Source: Sideroxydans lithotrophicus (GTDB lineage Bacteria; Pseudomonadota; Gammaproteobacteria; Burkholderiales; Sulfuriferulaceae). Taken from it: a stretch of DNA of 16,883 nucleotides. The notes beneath the pieces are model-generated. The model was not told the origin of the DNA and did not search any database. It was given only the letters and a program-made list of their open reading frames with translations. The stretch is taken from contig DZDB01000001.1 of the NCBI GenBank assembly GCA_022736605.1, forward strand, positions 32,162 through 49,044, given 5' to 3'. Every line of letters starts with the position of its first letter. Position 1 is the stretch's first letter. Shown one piece after another: positions 5,341 through 12,856 of this stretch. A program made the translations under genes and the position numbers.

Positions 5341-6446
5341 GCAGGGAGATGCGGCCCGATTTCGCGGCGGATGAACTGATGAAAGTGCACCATGCCGTCT
5401 TCCATCGGCGACTGATACGGCCCCGCTTCATCGCGACCCTGGCGGTATAAAGCTTGCCGACCGGCGTGCATGCGGCGGCAGATTTCGTCGTCTTCCAGCG
5501 CGGTTTCGTGATACGCCGCCTGCTCGGCCTCGACAAACTCACGCTCGAACAGGGCAATATCTTCAGGGTAATAGAACTCCACCACGTTGCGGCACGACGC
5601 CACACCAGTTGGAATGATGGTGCTGATGACCAGCACGTGTGGATACCACTCGACCATGATATTGGGGTAGTAGGTGAGCCAGATGGCACCGTGTTTGGGG
5701 ACCTCCCCAGCTCGGTATTGCAGCACCTGTTCCTGCCATTTACGGTATACCGGCGTACCCGCCTTGCCCAGCCCGCGCGCCACACCGACAGTCTGCACGC
5801 TGTACCAGTCGCCATATTCCCAGGTGAGGTCGTCGCAGGTGACAAAGTTGCCCAGACCGGGATGAAACGGTTCAACGTGGTAATCCTCCAGATACACCTC
5901 GATGAAGGTTTTCCAGTTAAACGCGTAGTCTTCAACCAGCACGCGGTCGAGCATATAGCCATCGAAATCCAGTGCCTGTCGCACGCCCAGACTGGCCAGA
6001 TCGCGCGCCACATCACGCGCACCGTTAAACAGCAGCCCATGCCAGTTCTGTAACGGGGTTTTACCCAGGTTCAGACACGGATTGGCTGGAAAATGCGGCG
6101 CACCAAGCAGCTTGCCCTCCAGATCATAGGTCCAGCGATGCAACGGACAAACAAGGCTCTTGGCATGTCCACGCCCATCAAACATCATCGCCTGACGATG
6201 ACGGCAGACGTTGGACAGCATCTCCACGCCCTGCGCGTTACGCACCAGCATGGCGGCATTGTCCTGCGCTTCGAGCACATGATAATCGCCATGCCCCGGC
6301 ACCATCAGCTGGTGGCCGATATAGCCCGGCCCTTGGGCGAACAGGTGCTTGAGCTCCAGCGCGTAAATATCAGCGTCAAAATACCAGCTGACGGGCAGCT
6401 GGGTTGCATTTTGTGCCAGGGCGGAAGTAAGGGCGAGATCGGACAT
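5337..6446 (-). CDS. Rieske non-heme iron oxygenase, alpha subunit
   Basis: A 369-residue ring-hydroxylating-type oxygenase. The N-terminal Rieske [2Fe-2S] domain has its four ligands in C81-x-H83-x16-C100-x2-H103. The C-terminal catalytic domain shows NWKTFIEVYLEDYHVEPFHP (177-196), with His190 and His195 as mononuclear iron ligands and Asp188 as the residue bridging to the Rieske centre in relatives. The conserved PYQSPMEDGMVHFH block follows near the end. The overall pattern resembles the choline, carnitine and glycine-betaine monooxygenase branch more than classic dioxygenases. No reductase or ferredoxin gene lies in the window, so electrons must come from elsewhere. The start is the ATG at 6446: longer starts at 6467 or 6596 exist, but the 6596 start lies upstream of the promoter at 6538-6566. 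The substrate is unknown. Confidence 0.85.
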   Translation of the reverse strand: MSDLALTSALAQNATQLPVSWYFDADIYALELKHLFAQGPGYIGHQLMVPGHGDYHVLEAQDNAAMLVRNAQGVEMLSNVCRHRQAMMFDGRGHAKSLVCPLHRWTYDLEGKLLGAPHFPANPCLNLGKTPLQNWHGLLFNGARDVARDLASLGVRQALDFDGYMLDRVLVEDYAFNWKTFIEVYLEDYHVEPFHPGLGNFVTCDDLTWEYGDWYSVQTVGVARGLGKAGTPVYRKWQEQVLQYRAGEVPKHGAIWLTYYPNIMVEWYPHVLVISTIIPTGVASCRNVVEFYYPEDIALFEREFVEAEQAAYHETALEDDEICRRMHAGRQALYRQGRDEAGPYQSPMEDGMVHFHQFIRREIGPHLPA

Positions 6447-6537
6447 GATTTCGTGGTGTGTGCGCATTCGCCATGCCAGAACAGCGGCGCTAAAGACGCA
6501 ATAAACCACTGTAACGCAAGCTAAAATAAAGCCGCAG

Positions 6538-6566
6538 ATTATCGCCAAAATTGGCGTTAAGCGCAA
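6538..6566 (-). promoter_or_regulatory. Sigma70-type promoter of the Rieske-DMT operon
   Basis: On the minus strand, -35 TTGCGC (6566-6561), a 17-base spacer and -10 GATAAT (6543-6538). The start site would be near 6531, giving a leader of about 85 bases to the ATG at 6446. It rules out the longest reading frame start at 6596. Confidence 0.55.
6543..6556. promoter_or_regulatory. Perfect palindrome inside the promoter spacer (operator candidate)
   Basis: CGCCAA, AA, TTGGCG: a perfect six-base inverted repeat with a two-base centre. It fills most of the spacer between the -10 and -35 of the minus-strand promoter and lies 52 bases upstream of xseB, so a bound repressor could affect both directions. 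Confidence 0.5.
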
Positions 6567-6608
6567 TAATTCGGTAAGCTTTCTGCCTTTGTCCACTCCG
6601 TTTTATTC

Positions 6609-6854
6609 ATGACGCGCCCCGCCAAAAACCAGCCCGCAAATTTCGAAGCAGCAATCAGCGAACTGGAACGCATCGTTGCCGAAATGGAATCCGGCCAGCT
6701 GCCACTGGCAGAATCGCTGGCGGCATACAAACGCGGTGCCGAACTGTTGCAATACTGTCAGGTCACCCTGAGCGATGCACAGCAACAAGTACAGATACTC
6801 GAAAATGGCGTGCTCAAGCCATTTACCACAACCAACAACGATGACGAATCCTGA
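6609..6854 (+). CDS. xseB: Exodeoxyribonuclease VII small subunit
   Basis: An 81-residue protein matching XseB: NFEAAISELERIVAEMESGQ (residues 11-30), then LPLAESLAAYKRGAELLQYCQ, and a low-complexity acidic tail. It forms a helical hairpin that binds the large subunit XseA; the holoenzyme degrades single-stranded DNA to short oligonucleotides in both directions. XseA is not in this window, as is usual. The length is normal. The stop overlaps the ispA start by 14 bases, the standard xseB-ispA-dxs arrangement of Beta- and Gammaproteobacteria. The promoter is not obvious; TTGGCG at 6551-6556, part of the palindrome, is a weak -35 candidate. Confidence 0.95.
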   Translation: MTRPAKNQPANFEAAISELERIVAEMESGQLPLAESLAAYKRGAELLQYCQVTLSDAQQQVQILENGVLKPFTTTNNDDES

Positions 6855-7734
6855 TTTCCTGGCCTGGTCAGGCACTTTACAAACACGCATGGAAACCGCA
6901 CTGGAACGGCTGCTGCCCAACCCGGAGCATGCGCCGCAGACGCTGCACGCAGCGATGCGTTACAGCGTGCTCGAAGGTGGCAAGCGCGTGCGCCCGCTAC
7001 TGGCATTTGCGGCGGGTGAACTGGTCAACGCCGACCCGGCACGGGTGGAAATTGCCGCCTGCGCGGTCGAACTGATCCACGCCTATTCGCTGGTACACGA
7101 CGACCTGCCCTGTATGGACAACGACGTGCTGCGACGCGGCAAACCGACCTGCCATGTGCAATTCGACCAGGCCACTGCGTTGCTGGTGGGTGACAGCCTG
7201 CAAAGTCTCGCATTTGAATTGCTCGCCAGCCCATCCCTGACCGACAGCCCGGCGCGCCAGCTGGAAATGATCAAACTACTGGCGGTTGCCTCAGGCTCGC
7301 GCGGCATGGCAGGCGGACAGGCGTTTGATCTGGCCAGCGTCGGCCAGGCGCTGACACTGCCCGAGCTGGAATTCATGCACATTCACAAAACCGGCGCGCT
7401 GATTCGTGCCAGCGTACTGCTCGGCGCCCATTGCGGCGATACGCTGGACGAAACTGCACTGACTCAACTTGATCGTTACGCAAAATGCGTCGGGCTGGCG
7501 TTCCAGGTGGTGGATGACGTGCTCGATGCCGAAGCGCCTACCGCCACCCTTGGTAAAACCGCAGGCAAGGACGCCGCCGACAACAAACCCACTTACGTCA
7601 GCCTGCTGGGCGTGACGCGCGCGCGCGAAATGGCGCACGAACTGCACCACGATGCGCTGGCAGCGCTAGACGGTTTCAAACAGTCACAGCATCTGCGCGA
7701 ACTGGCTGATTTCATCCTGCAAAGGCAATTTTAA
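6841..7734 (+). CDS. ispA: Farnesyl diphosphate synthase (geranyltranstransferase)
   Basis: A 297-residue short-chain trans-prenyltransferase. It condenses dimethylallyl then geranyl diphosphate with isopentenyl diphosphate to give farnesyl diphosphate for quinone and bacterioprenol synthesis. The family blocks are all present: GGKRVRP at 46-52, the first Asp-rich motif DDLPCMD at 87-93 (the two-residue insertion, LP plus CM, is typical of bacterial FPP synthases), RRGKPTCH at 98-105, the KTG block, and the second Asp-rich motif with FQVVDDVLD at 221-229. The start is the ATG at 6841, giving MTNPDF, overlapping xseB by 14 bases; a frame extension to 6775 is within xseB. The TAATG at 7732-7736 links it to dxs. 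Confidence 0.96.
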   Translation: MTNPDFLAWSGTLQTRMETALERLLPNPEHAPQTLHAAMRYSVLEGGKRVRPLLAFAAGELVNADPARVEIAACAVELIHAYSLVHDDLPCMDNDVLRRGKPTCHVQFDQATALLVGDSLQSLAFELLASPSLTDSPARQLEMIKLLAVASGSRGMAGGQAFDLASVGQALTLPELEFMHIHKTGALIRASVLLGAHCGDTLDETALTQLDRYAKCVGLAFQVVDDVLDAEAPTATLGKTAGKDAADNKPTYVSLLGVTRAREMAHELHHDALAALDGFKQSQHLRELADFILQRQF

Positions 7735-9584
7735 TGACGGTCACCCCGCTACTGGACAGCGTCGCCTCACCTGCTGACCTGCGCCGTATGCCGCGTGAGC
7801 AGCTCCCTGCACTGGCTGAAGAGCTACGTGGTTTCATTCTCAATGGTGTGGCGCAGACTGGCGGCCACCTGGCGTCCAATCTTGGCGCGGTCGAGCTGAC
7901 AATTGCACTGCATTACGTTTTCAACACCCCGGATGACCGTCTGGTGTGGGATGTCGGCCATCAGAGTTATCCGCATAAAATCCTCACCGGACGGCGCGCG
8001 GCCATGACGGGCTTACGCAAAACCGGCGGCATCGCGGGCTTCCCCAAGCGCGACGAAAGCCCGTACGACACCTTTGGCACCGGCCATTCCAGCACATCGA
8101 TTTCTGCTGCCCTGGGCATGGCTGTCGCAGCCAAGCGCGCCGGACTGACGCGCCGCGCCGTGGCGATTATTGGCGACGGCGCGATGACCGCTGGCATGGC
8201 ATTCGAGGCACTCAACAACGCCGGAGACATCGACGCCAACCTGCTGGTGATTCTCAACGACAACGACATGTCGATTTCACCCAACGTCGGCGCACTCAAC
8301 AATTATCTGGCCAAGCTCATGTCGGGCCGCTTCTACGCTGCCGCCCGCCGTGCCGGTGAAAAGGTATTGAGCAAGGTACCGCCAATGCTGGAGCTGGCAC
8401 GGCGCACCGAAGAGCACGTCAAGGGCATGGTCACGCCGGGTACGCTGTTCGAGGAATTCGGCTTCAACTACATCGGTCCGATCGACGGCCACGACCTCGG
8501 CGTATTGATTGATACGCTAAAAAACATCCAGCGCCTGGATGGCCCGCAGTTTCTGCATATCGTCACCCGCAAGGGCAAGGGCTATGAACCGGCCGAAGAC
8601 AATCCCTGCCTGTATCATGGTGTCGGCAGCTTCGATCCCGCCACCGGCATTGTCGAAAAACCGGTCATCAAGCCCACCTACACGCAGGTGTTCAGCGACT
8701 GGCTGTGCGACATGGCTACCCTTGAGCCGCGTCTGATCGGCATTACCCCGGCAATGCGCGAAGGTTCCGGGCTGGTGCGTTTCTCCGAGGCGTTTCCCGA
8801 CCGCTATTTTGACGTCGGCATCGCCGAACAGCACGCGCTGACCTTTGCTGCCGGTCTGGCATGCGATGGCTACAAACCCGTTGTGGCAATCTATTCGACG
8901 TTTTTACAGCGCGCTTATGACCAGCTGATTCACGACATCGCGCTGCAAAACCTGCCGGTGGTGCTGGCCATTGACCGCGCTGGCCTGGTCGGCGCCGATG
9001 GCCCAACCCATGCGGGCAGCTTCGATCTGAGTTACCTGCGCTGCATTCCCAATCTGACGGTGATGGCACCGTCGGACGAAAATGAATGCCGCCAGATGCT
9101 CTATACCGCGATGACGCTGGATAGCCCGAGTGCCGTGCGCTACCCACGCGGCAGCGGCTGTGGCGCGGCCATTGAAAAAAACATGGCGGCGTTGCCGATC
9201 GGTAAAGGTATCGTGCGCCGCACCGGCAAACGGGTTGCGTTGCTGGCGTTTGGCAGCCTGGTCACGCCCGCACTGGCAGCCGCCGAAGCACTCGACAGCA
9301 CGCTGGCCGACATGCGCTTCGTGAAACCGTTGGACGAGGCGCTTATCCAGCAACTGGCGCAAACGCATGAAGTACTGGTGACGCTGGAGGAAAATGCCGT
9401 GATGGGCGGTGTCGGCAGCGCCGTGCTGGAAACCCTGCAACGCCTGGGTTTAAGCAATCGGGTGATACAACTGGGGCTGCCAGACCGCTTCATTGACCAC
9501 GGCGATCACGTCGGCATGCTGAAAGACTGCGGACTGGATGCCGCCGGTATCGTGGCTTCGGTGCGCACCGTTTTACCCGAGTAG
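7734..9584 (+). CDS. dxs: 1-deoxy-D-xylulose-5-phosphate synthase
   Basis: A 616-residue thiamine diphosphate enzyme that joins pyruvate and glyceraldehyde 3-phosphate into DXP, the first step of the methylerythritol phosphate pathway, and also supplies thiamine and pyridoxal synthesis. Seen directly: GHQSYPHKILTGRR (75-88), the ThDP motif GDGAMTAGMAFEALNNAG (147-164), the catalytic glutamate E365 in VGIAEQHA, and the C-terminal transketolase-C domain. The length agrees with the family (about 620). Its ATG shares one base with the ispA stop (TAATG), so IspA and Dxs are translationally coupled, pairing the entry and a later step of isoprenoid synthesis. The tag stop is at 9582-9584, directly followed by the folE2 promoter. 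Confidence 0.97.
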   Translation: MTVTPLLDSVASPADLRRMPREQLPALAEELRGFILNGVAQTGGHLASNLGAVELTIALHYVFNTPDDRLVWDVGHQSYPHKILTGRRAAMTGLRKTGGIAGFPKRDESPYDTFGTGHSSTSISAALGMAVAAKRAGLTRRAVAIIGDGAMTAGMAFEALNNAGDIDANLLVILNDNDMSISPNVGALNNYLAKLMSGRFYAAARRAGEKVLSKVPPMLELARRTEEHVKGMVTPGTLFEEFGFNYIGPIDGHDLGVLIDTLKNIQRLDGPQFLHIVTRKGKGYEPAEDNPCLYHGVGSFDPATGIVEKPVIKPTYTQVFSDWLCDMATLEPRLIGITPAMREGSGLVRFSEAFPDRYFDVGIAEQHALTFAAGLACDGYKPVVAIYSTFLQRAYDQLIHDIALQNLPVVLAIDRAGLVGADGPTHAGSFDLSYLRCIPNLTVMAPSDENECRQMLYTAMTLDSPSAVRYPRGSGCGAAIEKNMAALPIGKGIVRRTGKRVALLAFGSLVTPALAAAEALDSTLADMRFVKPLDEALIQQLAQTHEVLVTLEENAVMGGVGSAVLETLQRLGLSNRVIQLGLPDRFIDHGDHVGMLKDCGLDAAGIVASVRTVLPE

Positions 9585-9613
9585 TTTACTCAACTATTAA
9601 GCCGGTTTATACT
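9585..9613 (+). promoter_or_regulatory. Sigma70-type promoter of folE2
   Basis: -35 TTTACT (9585-9590), a 17-base spacer and -10 TATACT (9608-9613). The -35 begins at the first base after the dxs stop. The start site near 9620 gives a short leader before the AGGA ribosome site and the ATG at 9646, so folE2 can be transcribed apart from dxs. Confidence 0.65.
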
Positions 9614-9645
9614 CTGTCTAAATCCGCTACAAACAGGAAATCATC

Positions 9646-10452
9646 ATGAACGATTGCTGCGATATCAAAGTAATGGCCGATGTGCAGAATTACGCCGACA
9701 CCCGCGAAATTGCCATCAACAAAGTCGGCATCAAATCCATCCGCCACCCGGTTCGGGTAGCAGACAAAAGCGGCGGTGTGCAGCATACGGTCGCCACGTT
9801 CAACATGTACGTGTTTCTGCCGCACAACTTCAAGGGTACGCACATGTCGCGTTTCGTCGAGATTCTCAACACGCGTGAACGCGAAATTTCGGTGGAAAAC
9901 TTTGAAAGCATGATGCGCCAGATGGTCGAACGTCTGGAAGCCGAATCCGGTTACATCGAAATGAATTTTCCGTATTTCATCAACAAGGCCGCGCCGATTT
10001 CCGGCGTGCAAAGTCTGATGGACTATGACGTGACCTTCATTGGCGCGATTGAAAATGGCCGCTACACGCATACCACCAAGGTTGTGGTGCCGGTCACCAG
10101 CCTGTGCCCGTGTTCGAAAAAAATCTCCGATTACGGCGCGCACAATCAGCGCTCGCACGTCACCATCAGCGCCCGTACCAATGATTTCGTCTGGATCGAA
10201 GACATCGTCCGCATGGCCGAGGATCAGGCGTCGTGCGAGTTATATGGCTTGCTCAAGCGCCCGGACGAGAAACACGTTACCGAACGCGCTTATGACAACC
10301 CGAAATTTGTCGAAGATATGGTGCGCGACGTCGCTGCTGCGCTGGAAAAAGAGCCGCGCATCGAAGCCTACGTGGTGGAATCAGAAAACTTTGAATCGAT
10401 TCACAACCACTCGGCCTATGCCCTGATCGAACGCGACAAGACCCGCAGCTAA
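9646..10452 (+). CDS. folE2: GTP cyclohydrolase I, type IB (FolE2)
   Basis: A 268-residue enzyme of the FolE2/MptA class that turns GTP into 7,8-dihydroneopterin triphosphate, the first step of tetrahydrofolate and, where present, queuosine synthesis. FolE2 uses several metals and does not depend strictly on zinc, unlike FolE1. Family blocks: DVQNYADTREIAINKVGIKS at residues about 11-30, a conserved central segment, PVTSLCPCSKKISDYGAHNQ (149-168) with Cys154 and Cys156 as candidates for the metal-ligand cysteine, and HNHSAYA near the C-terminus. The start is supported by CAGGAAATCATC upstream. It is a single gene with its own promoter and a strong terminator 20 bases after its stop. No Zur-like site was recognised, so zinc regulation is not shown. 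Confidence 0.95.
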   Translation: MNDCCDIKVMADVQNYADTREIAINKVGIKSIRHPVRVADKSGGVQHTVATFNMYVFLPHNFKGTHMSRFVEILNTREREISVENFESMMRQMVERLEAESGYIEMNFPYFINKAAPISGVQSLMDYDVTFIGAIENGRYTHTTKVVVPVTSLCPCSKKISDYGAHNQRSHVTISARTNDFVWIEDIVRMAEDQASCELYGLLKRPDEKHVTERAYDNPKFVEDMVRDVAAALEKEPRIEAYVVESENFESIHNHSAYALIERDKTRS

Positions 10453-10466
10453 ATCCGGCGAACATT

Positions 10467-10501
10467 AAAAAGGCGGCAGGGTAAATCCTGCCGCCTTTTT
10501 T
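10467..10501. terminator. Bidirectional intrinsic terminator between folE2 and DUF599
   Basis: A perfect nine-pair stem, GGCGGCAGG and CCTGCCGCC (10472-10480 with 10487-10495), loop GTAAAT, followed by six T residues on the plus strand and preceded by five A residues that serve as the T-run of the minus strand. It separates two convergent transcripts. Confidence 0.92.
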
Positions 10502-10518
10502 ATTGCGTCCTGCCGACA

Positions 10519-11202
10519 TTACTCGGAGTAATCCTCAACCATGATTTTAGGTGCCCGGTCGAGTTGATACAACACCAGCAGCAAAACAATGGTCGCCGCC
10601 AGCATGAAGTGTGGCCCGAACAACCAGAACACTAAGGGCACAATGAAATAATAGGCACGCATGCCAATGCTGTAAAAACGCCCGGCGCGATTCAAGTGCG
10701 TCGCCACATGGCTGGGAGAAATGACCTTGTGTTTGATGGTCAGCGGTACGTTAATCATGAATCCGACGTGGTTATAGATACGAATTGACATTGAAAAGCT
10801 GAAGAAGGCGACAAACAGATCGAGCATCAACAGCAACAGCTTGGTGACCCAGATATCGGCGCGTACCGAACTATTGTTGTTCAACGCATGCCAGGTGCCT
10901 TCGAGATGTGAACTGTTACCGCTCAAAGTTAATACCCCAATAATCAGCAGCACAGCTGTAGACGCCAGAAACGTCGCCGCCATGGTTGAGTTACGCAGCG
11001 TTTGTACCGCAAGAATGTCTTTCTCGCGCGTCATGATGTTCTCGACCCACGCGGTGCGAGCCATCACGTTGACCGCCTGCACCGTATACGCCGGATTTTT
11101 CTTGATCTTGATGCGTAAAAAAATGTGGTAAGCGACAATCAATAAAACGCTGATCAGGAAGCTGAAAAAATCGTTGGCATAAATCGCAAAAGTGTCAGGC
11201 AT
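10519..11202 (-). CDS. DUF599 membrane protein
   Basis: A 227-residue protein of family DUF599, conserved in Proteobacteria and plants but without known function. About four transmembrane helices are visible: residues 10-28, 72-93, 117-140 and 180-211. Recognisable stretches are RTAWVENIMTREKDILAVQTLRNSTMAATFLAS, split over residues 49-81, and a polar SFSMSIRIYNHVGFM segment. The N-terminus has no cleavable signal peptide. It follows the Sel1-repeat gene by 19 bases on the minus strand and is probably co-transcribed with it, ending at the bidirectional terminator. A role in membrane stress is sometimes guessed from context, but nothing here supports a specific activity. Confidence 0.85.
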   Translation of the reverse strand: MPDTFAIYANDFFSFLISVLLIVAYHIFLRIKIKKNPAYTVQAVNVMARTAWVENIMTREKDILAVQTLRNSTMAATFLASTAVLLIIGVLTLSGNSSHLEGTWHALNNNSSVRADIWVTKLLLLMLDLFVAFFSFSMSIRIYNHVGFMINVPLTIKHKVISPSHVATHLNRAGRFYSIGMRAYYFIVPLVFWLFGPHFMLAATIVLLLVLYQLDRAPKIMVEDYSE

Positions 11203-11221
11203 TACAGGCTGTCCAATCGGT

Positions 11222-12115
11222 TCAGGGTTGTTGCAAACGGGCTTGGTCAGCCCAATACTGCGCTAATTTCGGATCACGCCGGACGCCATCCAGGCCATCG
11301 GCATAGATATGTGACAGGCTCTTCATCGCCATGACGTTGCCATTCGTCGCCGCTTTGTTAAACCAGAACAGCGCCTTGGCGTTGTCCTGTGTCTCGCCAT
11401 GACCACTCTCATAACGTGTTGCGAGGCGATACTGGCTGTCGGCATCCCCATCCTCGGCCAGCTTGTGAATGTCGGCTGGATGCTGGTGTATCAACTCACT
11501 GAGCTTGTAGCGGGCATTTTCCATAAAGGCCAGAAATTCATTGGCCGAGCCATAACCCTGCGAGGCCGAATTGGCCAGCATATTGCCCGCCAACGCCTGT
11601 TCGCGTCCATTCGAATCACGTGCCTTGTATAACTTACCTAACTGAAACTGCGCCTCAGCATTACCCTCTACCGCTGCACGTTTGAGCCAGGATTCTGCTA
11701 TCTGCGCATCCTTGGGCACACCCTCACCCGCCAGATACATTTTCCCTAAGCTCAACTGTGCCTCGGTGTTACCGCGCTCAGCCGCTTTCAGCCGCCAATC
11801 CGCGCTCAGCTTCAAGTTTTTCGGCACGCCCCGGCCTTGCTCATACAGATCACCCAGGGTTTTCTGCGCCGCCACGTTGCCCAGCGTTGCGGCCTTTTCG
11901 AACCAGTACACAGCCTGCGTTTCGTTCTTTTGCAAGCCGCTATCGCCATGCAAATACTCGTATGCCAGCAATAGCTGCGCGCCATCATTGCCGCGCTGCG
12001 CGGCATTGCTGAGCATGGTGATTTCAGCTGGGCTCATGGCAACACTTAAACCGGATACGCCACAACCCAGCACCAGCGCCGCGCATACCACTGCGCGCTT
12101 AAATATTTTTGTCAT
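11222..12115 (-). CDS. Secreted Sel1-repeat (SLR) protein
   Basis: A 297-residue protein with a signal peptide (MTKIFKRAVVCAALVLG, cleaved near residue 26) and about six Sel1-like repeats of 36 residues, at roughly 45-80, 81-116, 117-152, 153-188, 224-260 and 261-297. Each has the A-x-x-x-L-G-x-x-Y-x-x-G-x-G-V-x-x-(N/D)-x-x-x-A-x-x-W-x-x-(K/R)-A-A-x-x-G-(N/D) pattern, for example QLSLGKMYLAGEGVPKD. The region 189-223 lacks the pattern and splits the array into four plus two. SLR proteins are alpha-solenoids that scaffold protein interactions in the periplasm or at the cell surface. The partner is unknown. A possible promoter is the minus-strand TTTACA with GATTAT 18 bases later, about 70 bases beyond the protease stop. 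Confidence 0.88.
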   Translation of the reverse strand: MTKIFKRAVVCAALVLGCGVSGLSVAMSPAEITMLSNAAQRGNDGAQLLLAYEYLHGDSGLQKNETQAVYWFEKAATLGNVAAQKTLGDLYEQGRGVPKNLKLSADWRLKAAERGNTEAQLSLGKMYLAGEGVPKDAQIAESWLKRAAVEGNAEAQFQLGKLYKARDSNGREQALAGNMLANSASQGYGSANEFLAFMENARYKLSELIHQHPADIHKLAEDGDADSQYRLATRYESGHGETQDNAKALFWFNKAATNGNVMAMKSLSHIYADGLDGVRRDPKLAQYWADQARLQQP

Positions 12116-12186
12116 TGCGTGAATAATCTGAAGGAAATAATTATGATGTAAACAGCCCTATATCGTGCGACAAATCAGGCGAAACT

Positions 12187-12837
12187 TCAATAACGTTGTG
12201 TCAGGGTCATCACGCTTCCTTCGCGCTGCATGTTGGTCTGGTTCAAAAAACTCATCCCCAGCAGGCCAATCGGCAAACCGGCGCCTTCCACCACCATGCC
12301 TGGCACCATATTCAAACTGATCGCGCCGATACGAATGTTATTGAACATCACCCGGTAAGCGCTCACCACCCCGTTAGCAGTGCTCACCGCGCTGCGCTGC
12401 CCATTGCGATAATCCACGCCAAGACGTTCTGCATCTTGCGTGCTGATGGCGACCGAGGTCGCACCCGTATCGACCACAAAACTGATACTGCGCCCATTAA
12501 TAGTGCCGGTAGTTAAAAAATGACCCCGCGCATCGGCACTGAGACGCACGCTCGGTTTTCCACCCCCGCCGCTTCCACCCGAGAACGTTTCACCCATACT
12601 CAACACGCGCCGCTTGCCGTCCACTTCAAATACAGCAGACTGCGCATTGGCACTCACCAGCCGGACACCCTGCTCGGCGTCGCCAACCGACAGCACACGT
12701 GGCTTGCCGGCATTGATGCTTACCATGGCGCGATCCTTGAACAGCCCGGCCACATTAATATCCGTGGCATATACTGTGCTTGTGGCGCTTAACAGAGTCA
12801 GCCCGATTGCCCTACAATACCAATTGGTTTTATTCAT
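12187..12837 (-). CDS. Periplasmic retropepsin-like aspartic protease (TIGR02281-type)
   Basis: A 216-residue protein with an N-terminal signal sequence (MNKTNWYCRAIGLTLLSAT, cleaved near residue 24), a small N-terminal domain, a glycine-rich linker at 86-93 and a C-terminal single-domain aspartic protease fold (105-216). The catalytic triad reads SFVVDTGATSVAIS with Asp123 in DTGA; the family's second block LLGMSFL is at 192-198. This is the retropepsin-like clan AA family found next to envelope genes in Beta- and Gammaproteobacteria; such proteases work as homodimers. The N-terminal domain carries an internal near-repeat, PRVLSVGDA (46-54) and RRVLSMGET (76-84). The start at 12837 leaves only 19 bases to the divergent amidotransferase start. 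No minus-strand promoter was found upstream, so its promoter probably lies inside the neighbouring gene. Confidence 0.85.
   Translation of the reverse strand: MNKTNWYCRAIGLTLLSATSTVYATDINVAGLFKDRAMVSINAGKPRVLSVGDAEQGVRLVSANAQSAVFEVDGKRRVLSMGETFSGGSGGGGKPSVRLSADARGHFLTTGTINGRSISFVVDTGATSVAISTQDAERLGVDYRNGQRSAVSTANGVVSAYRVMFNNIRIGAISLNMVPGMVVEGAGLPIGLLGMSFLNQTNMQREGSVMTLTQRY
12789..12818 (+). promoter_or_regulatory. Promoter of the amidotransferase gene, inside the protease coding region
   Basis: -35 TTAACA (12789-12794), an 18-base spacer and -10 TACAAT (12813-12818), both one mismatch from consensus. It lies within the signal-peptide codons of the divergent retropepsin gene and gives a leader of about 32 bases to the ATG at 12857. 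Confidence 0.5.
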
Positions 12838-12856
12838 TATTATCCATTTCTCCGCC

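Noticed and set aside
6447..6596. 50-residue N-terminal extension of the Rieske oxygenase with a membrane-like helix
   Set aside because: The extension covers the promoter at 6538-6566 and its palindrome. The hydrophobic stretch is produced by AT-rich intergenic DNA, and Rieske oxygenases of this group start close to the ATG at 6446.
8904..9440. Minus-strand 178-codon frame opposite dxs
   Set aside because: Antisense to the conserved C-terminal half of Dxs.
9607..10158. Minus-strand 183-codon frame opposite folE2
   Set aside because: Antisense to well-conserved folE2; no independent evidence.
12614..12856. 81-residue upstream extension of the amidotransferase
   Set aside because: It is antisense to the protease, lies before the conserved MKTVAIFRHTPSEGPG start of the domain, and would bring the promoter inside the gene.
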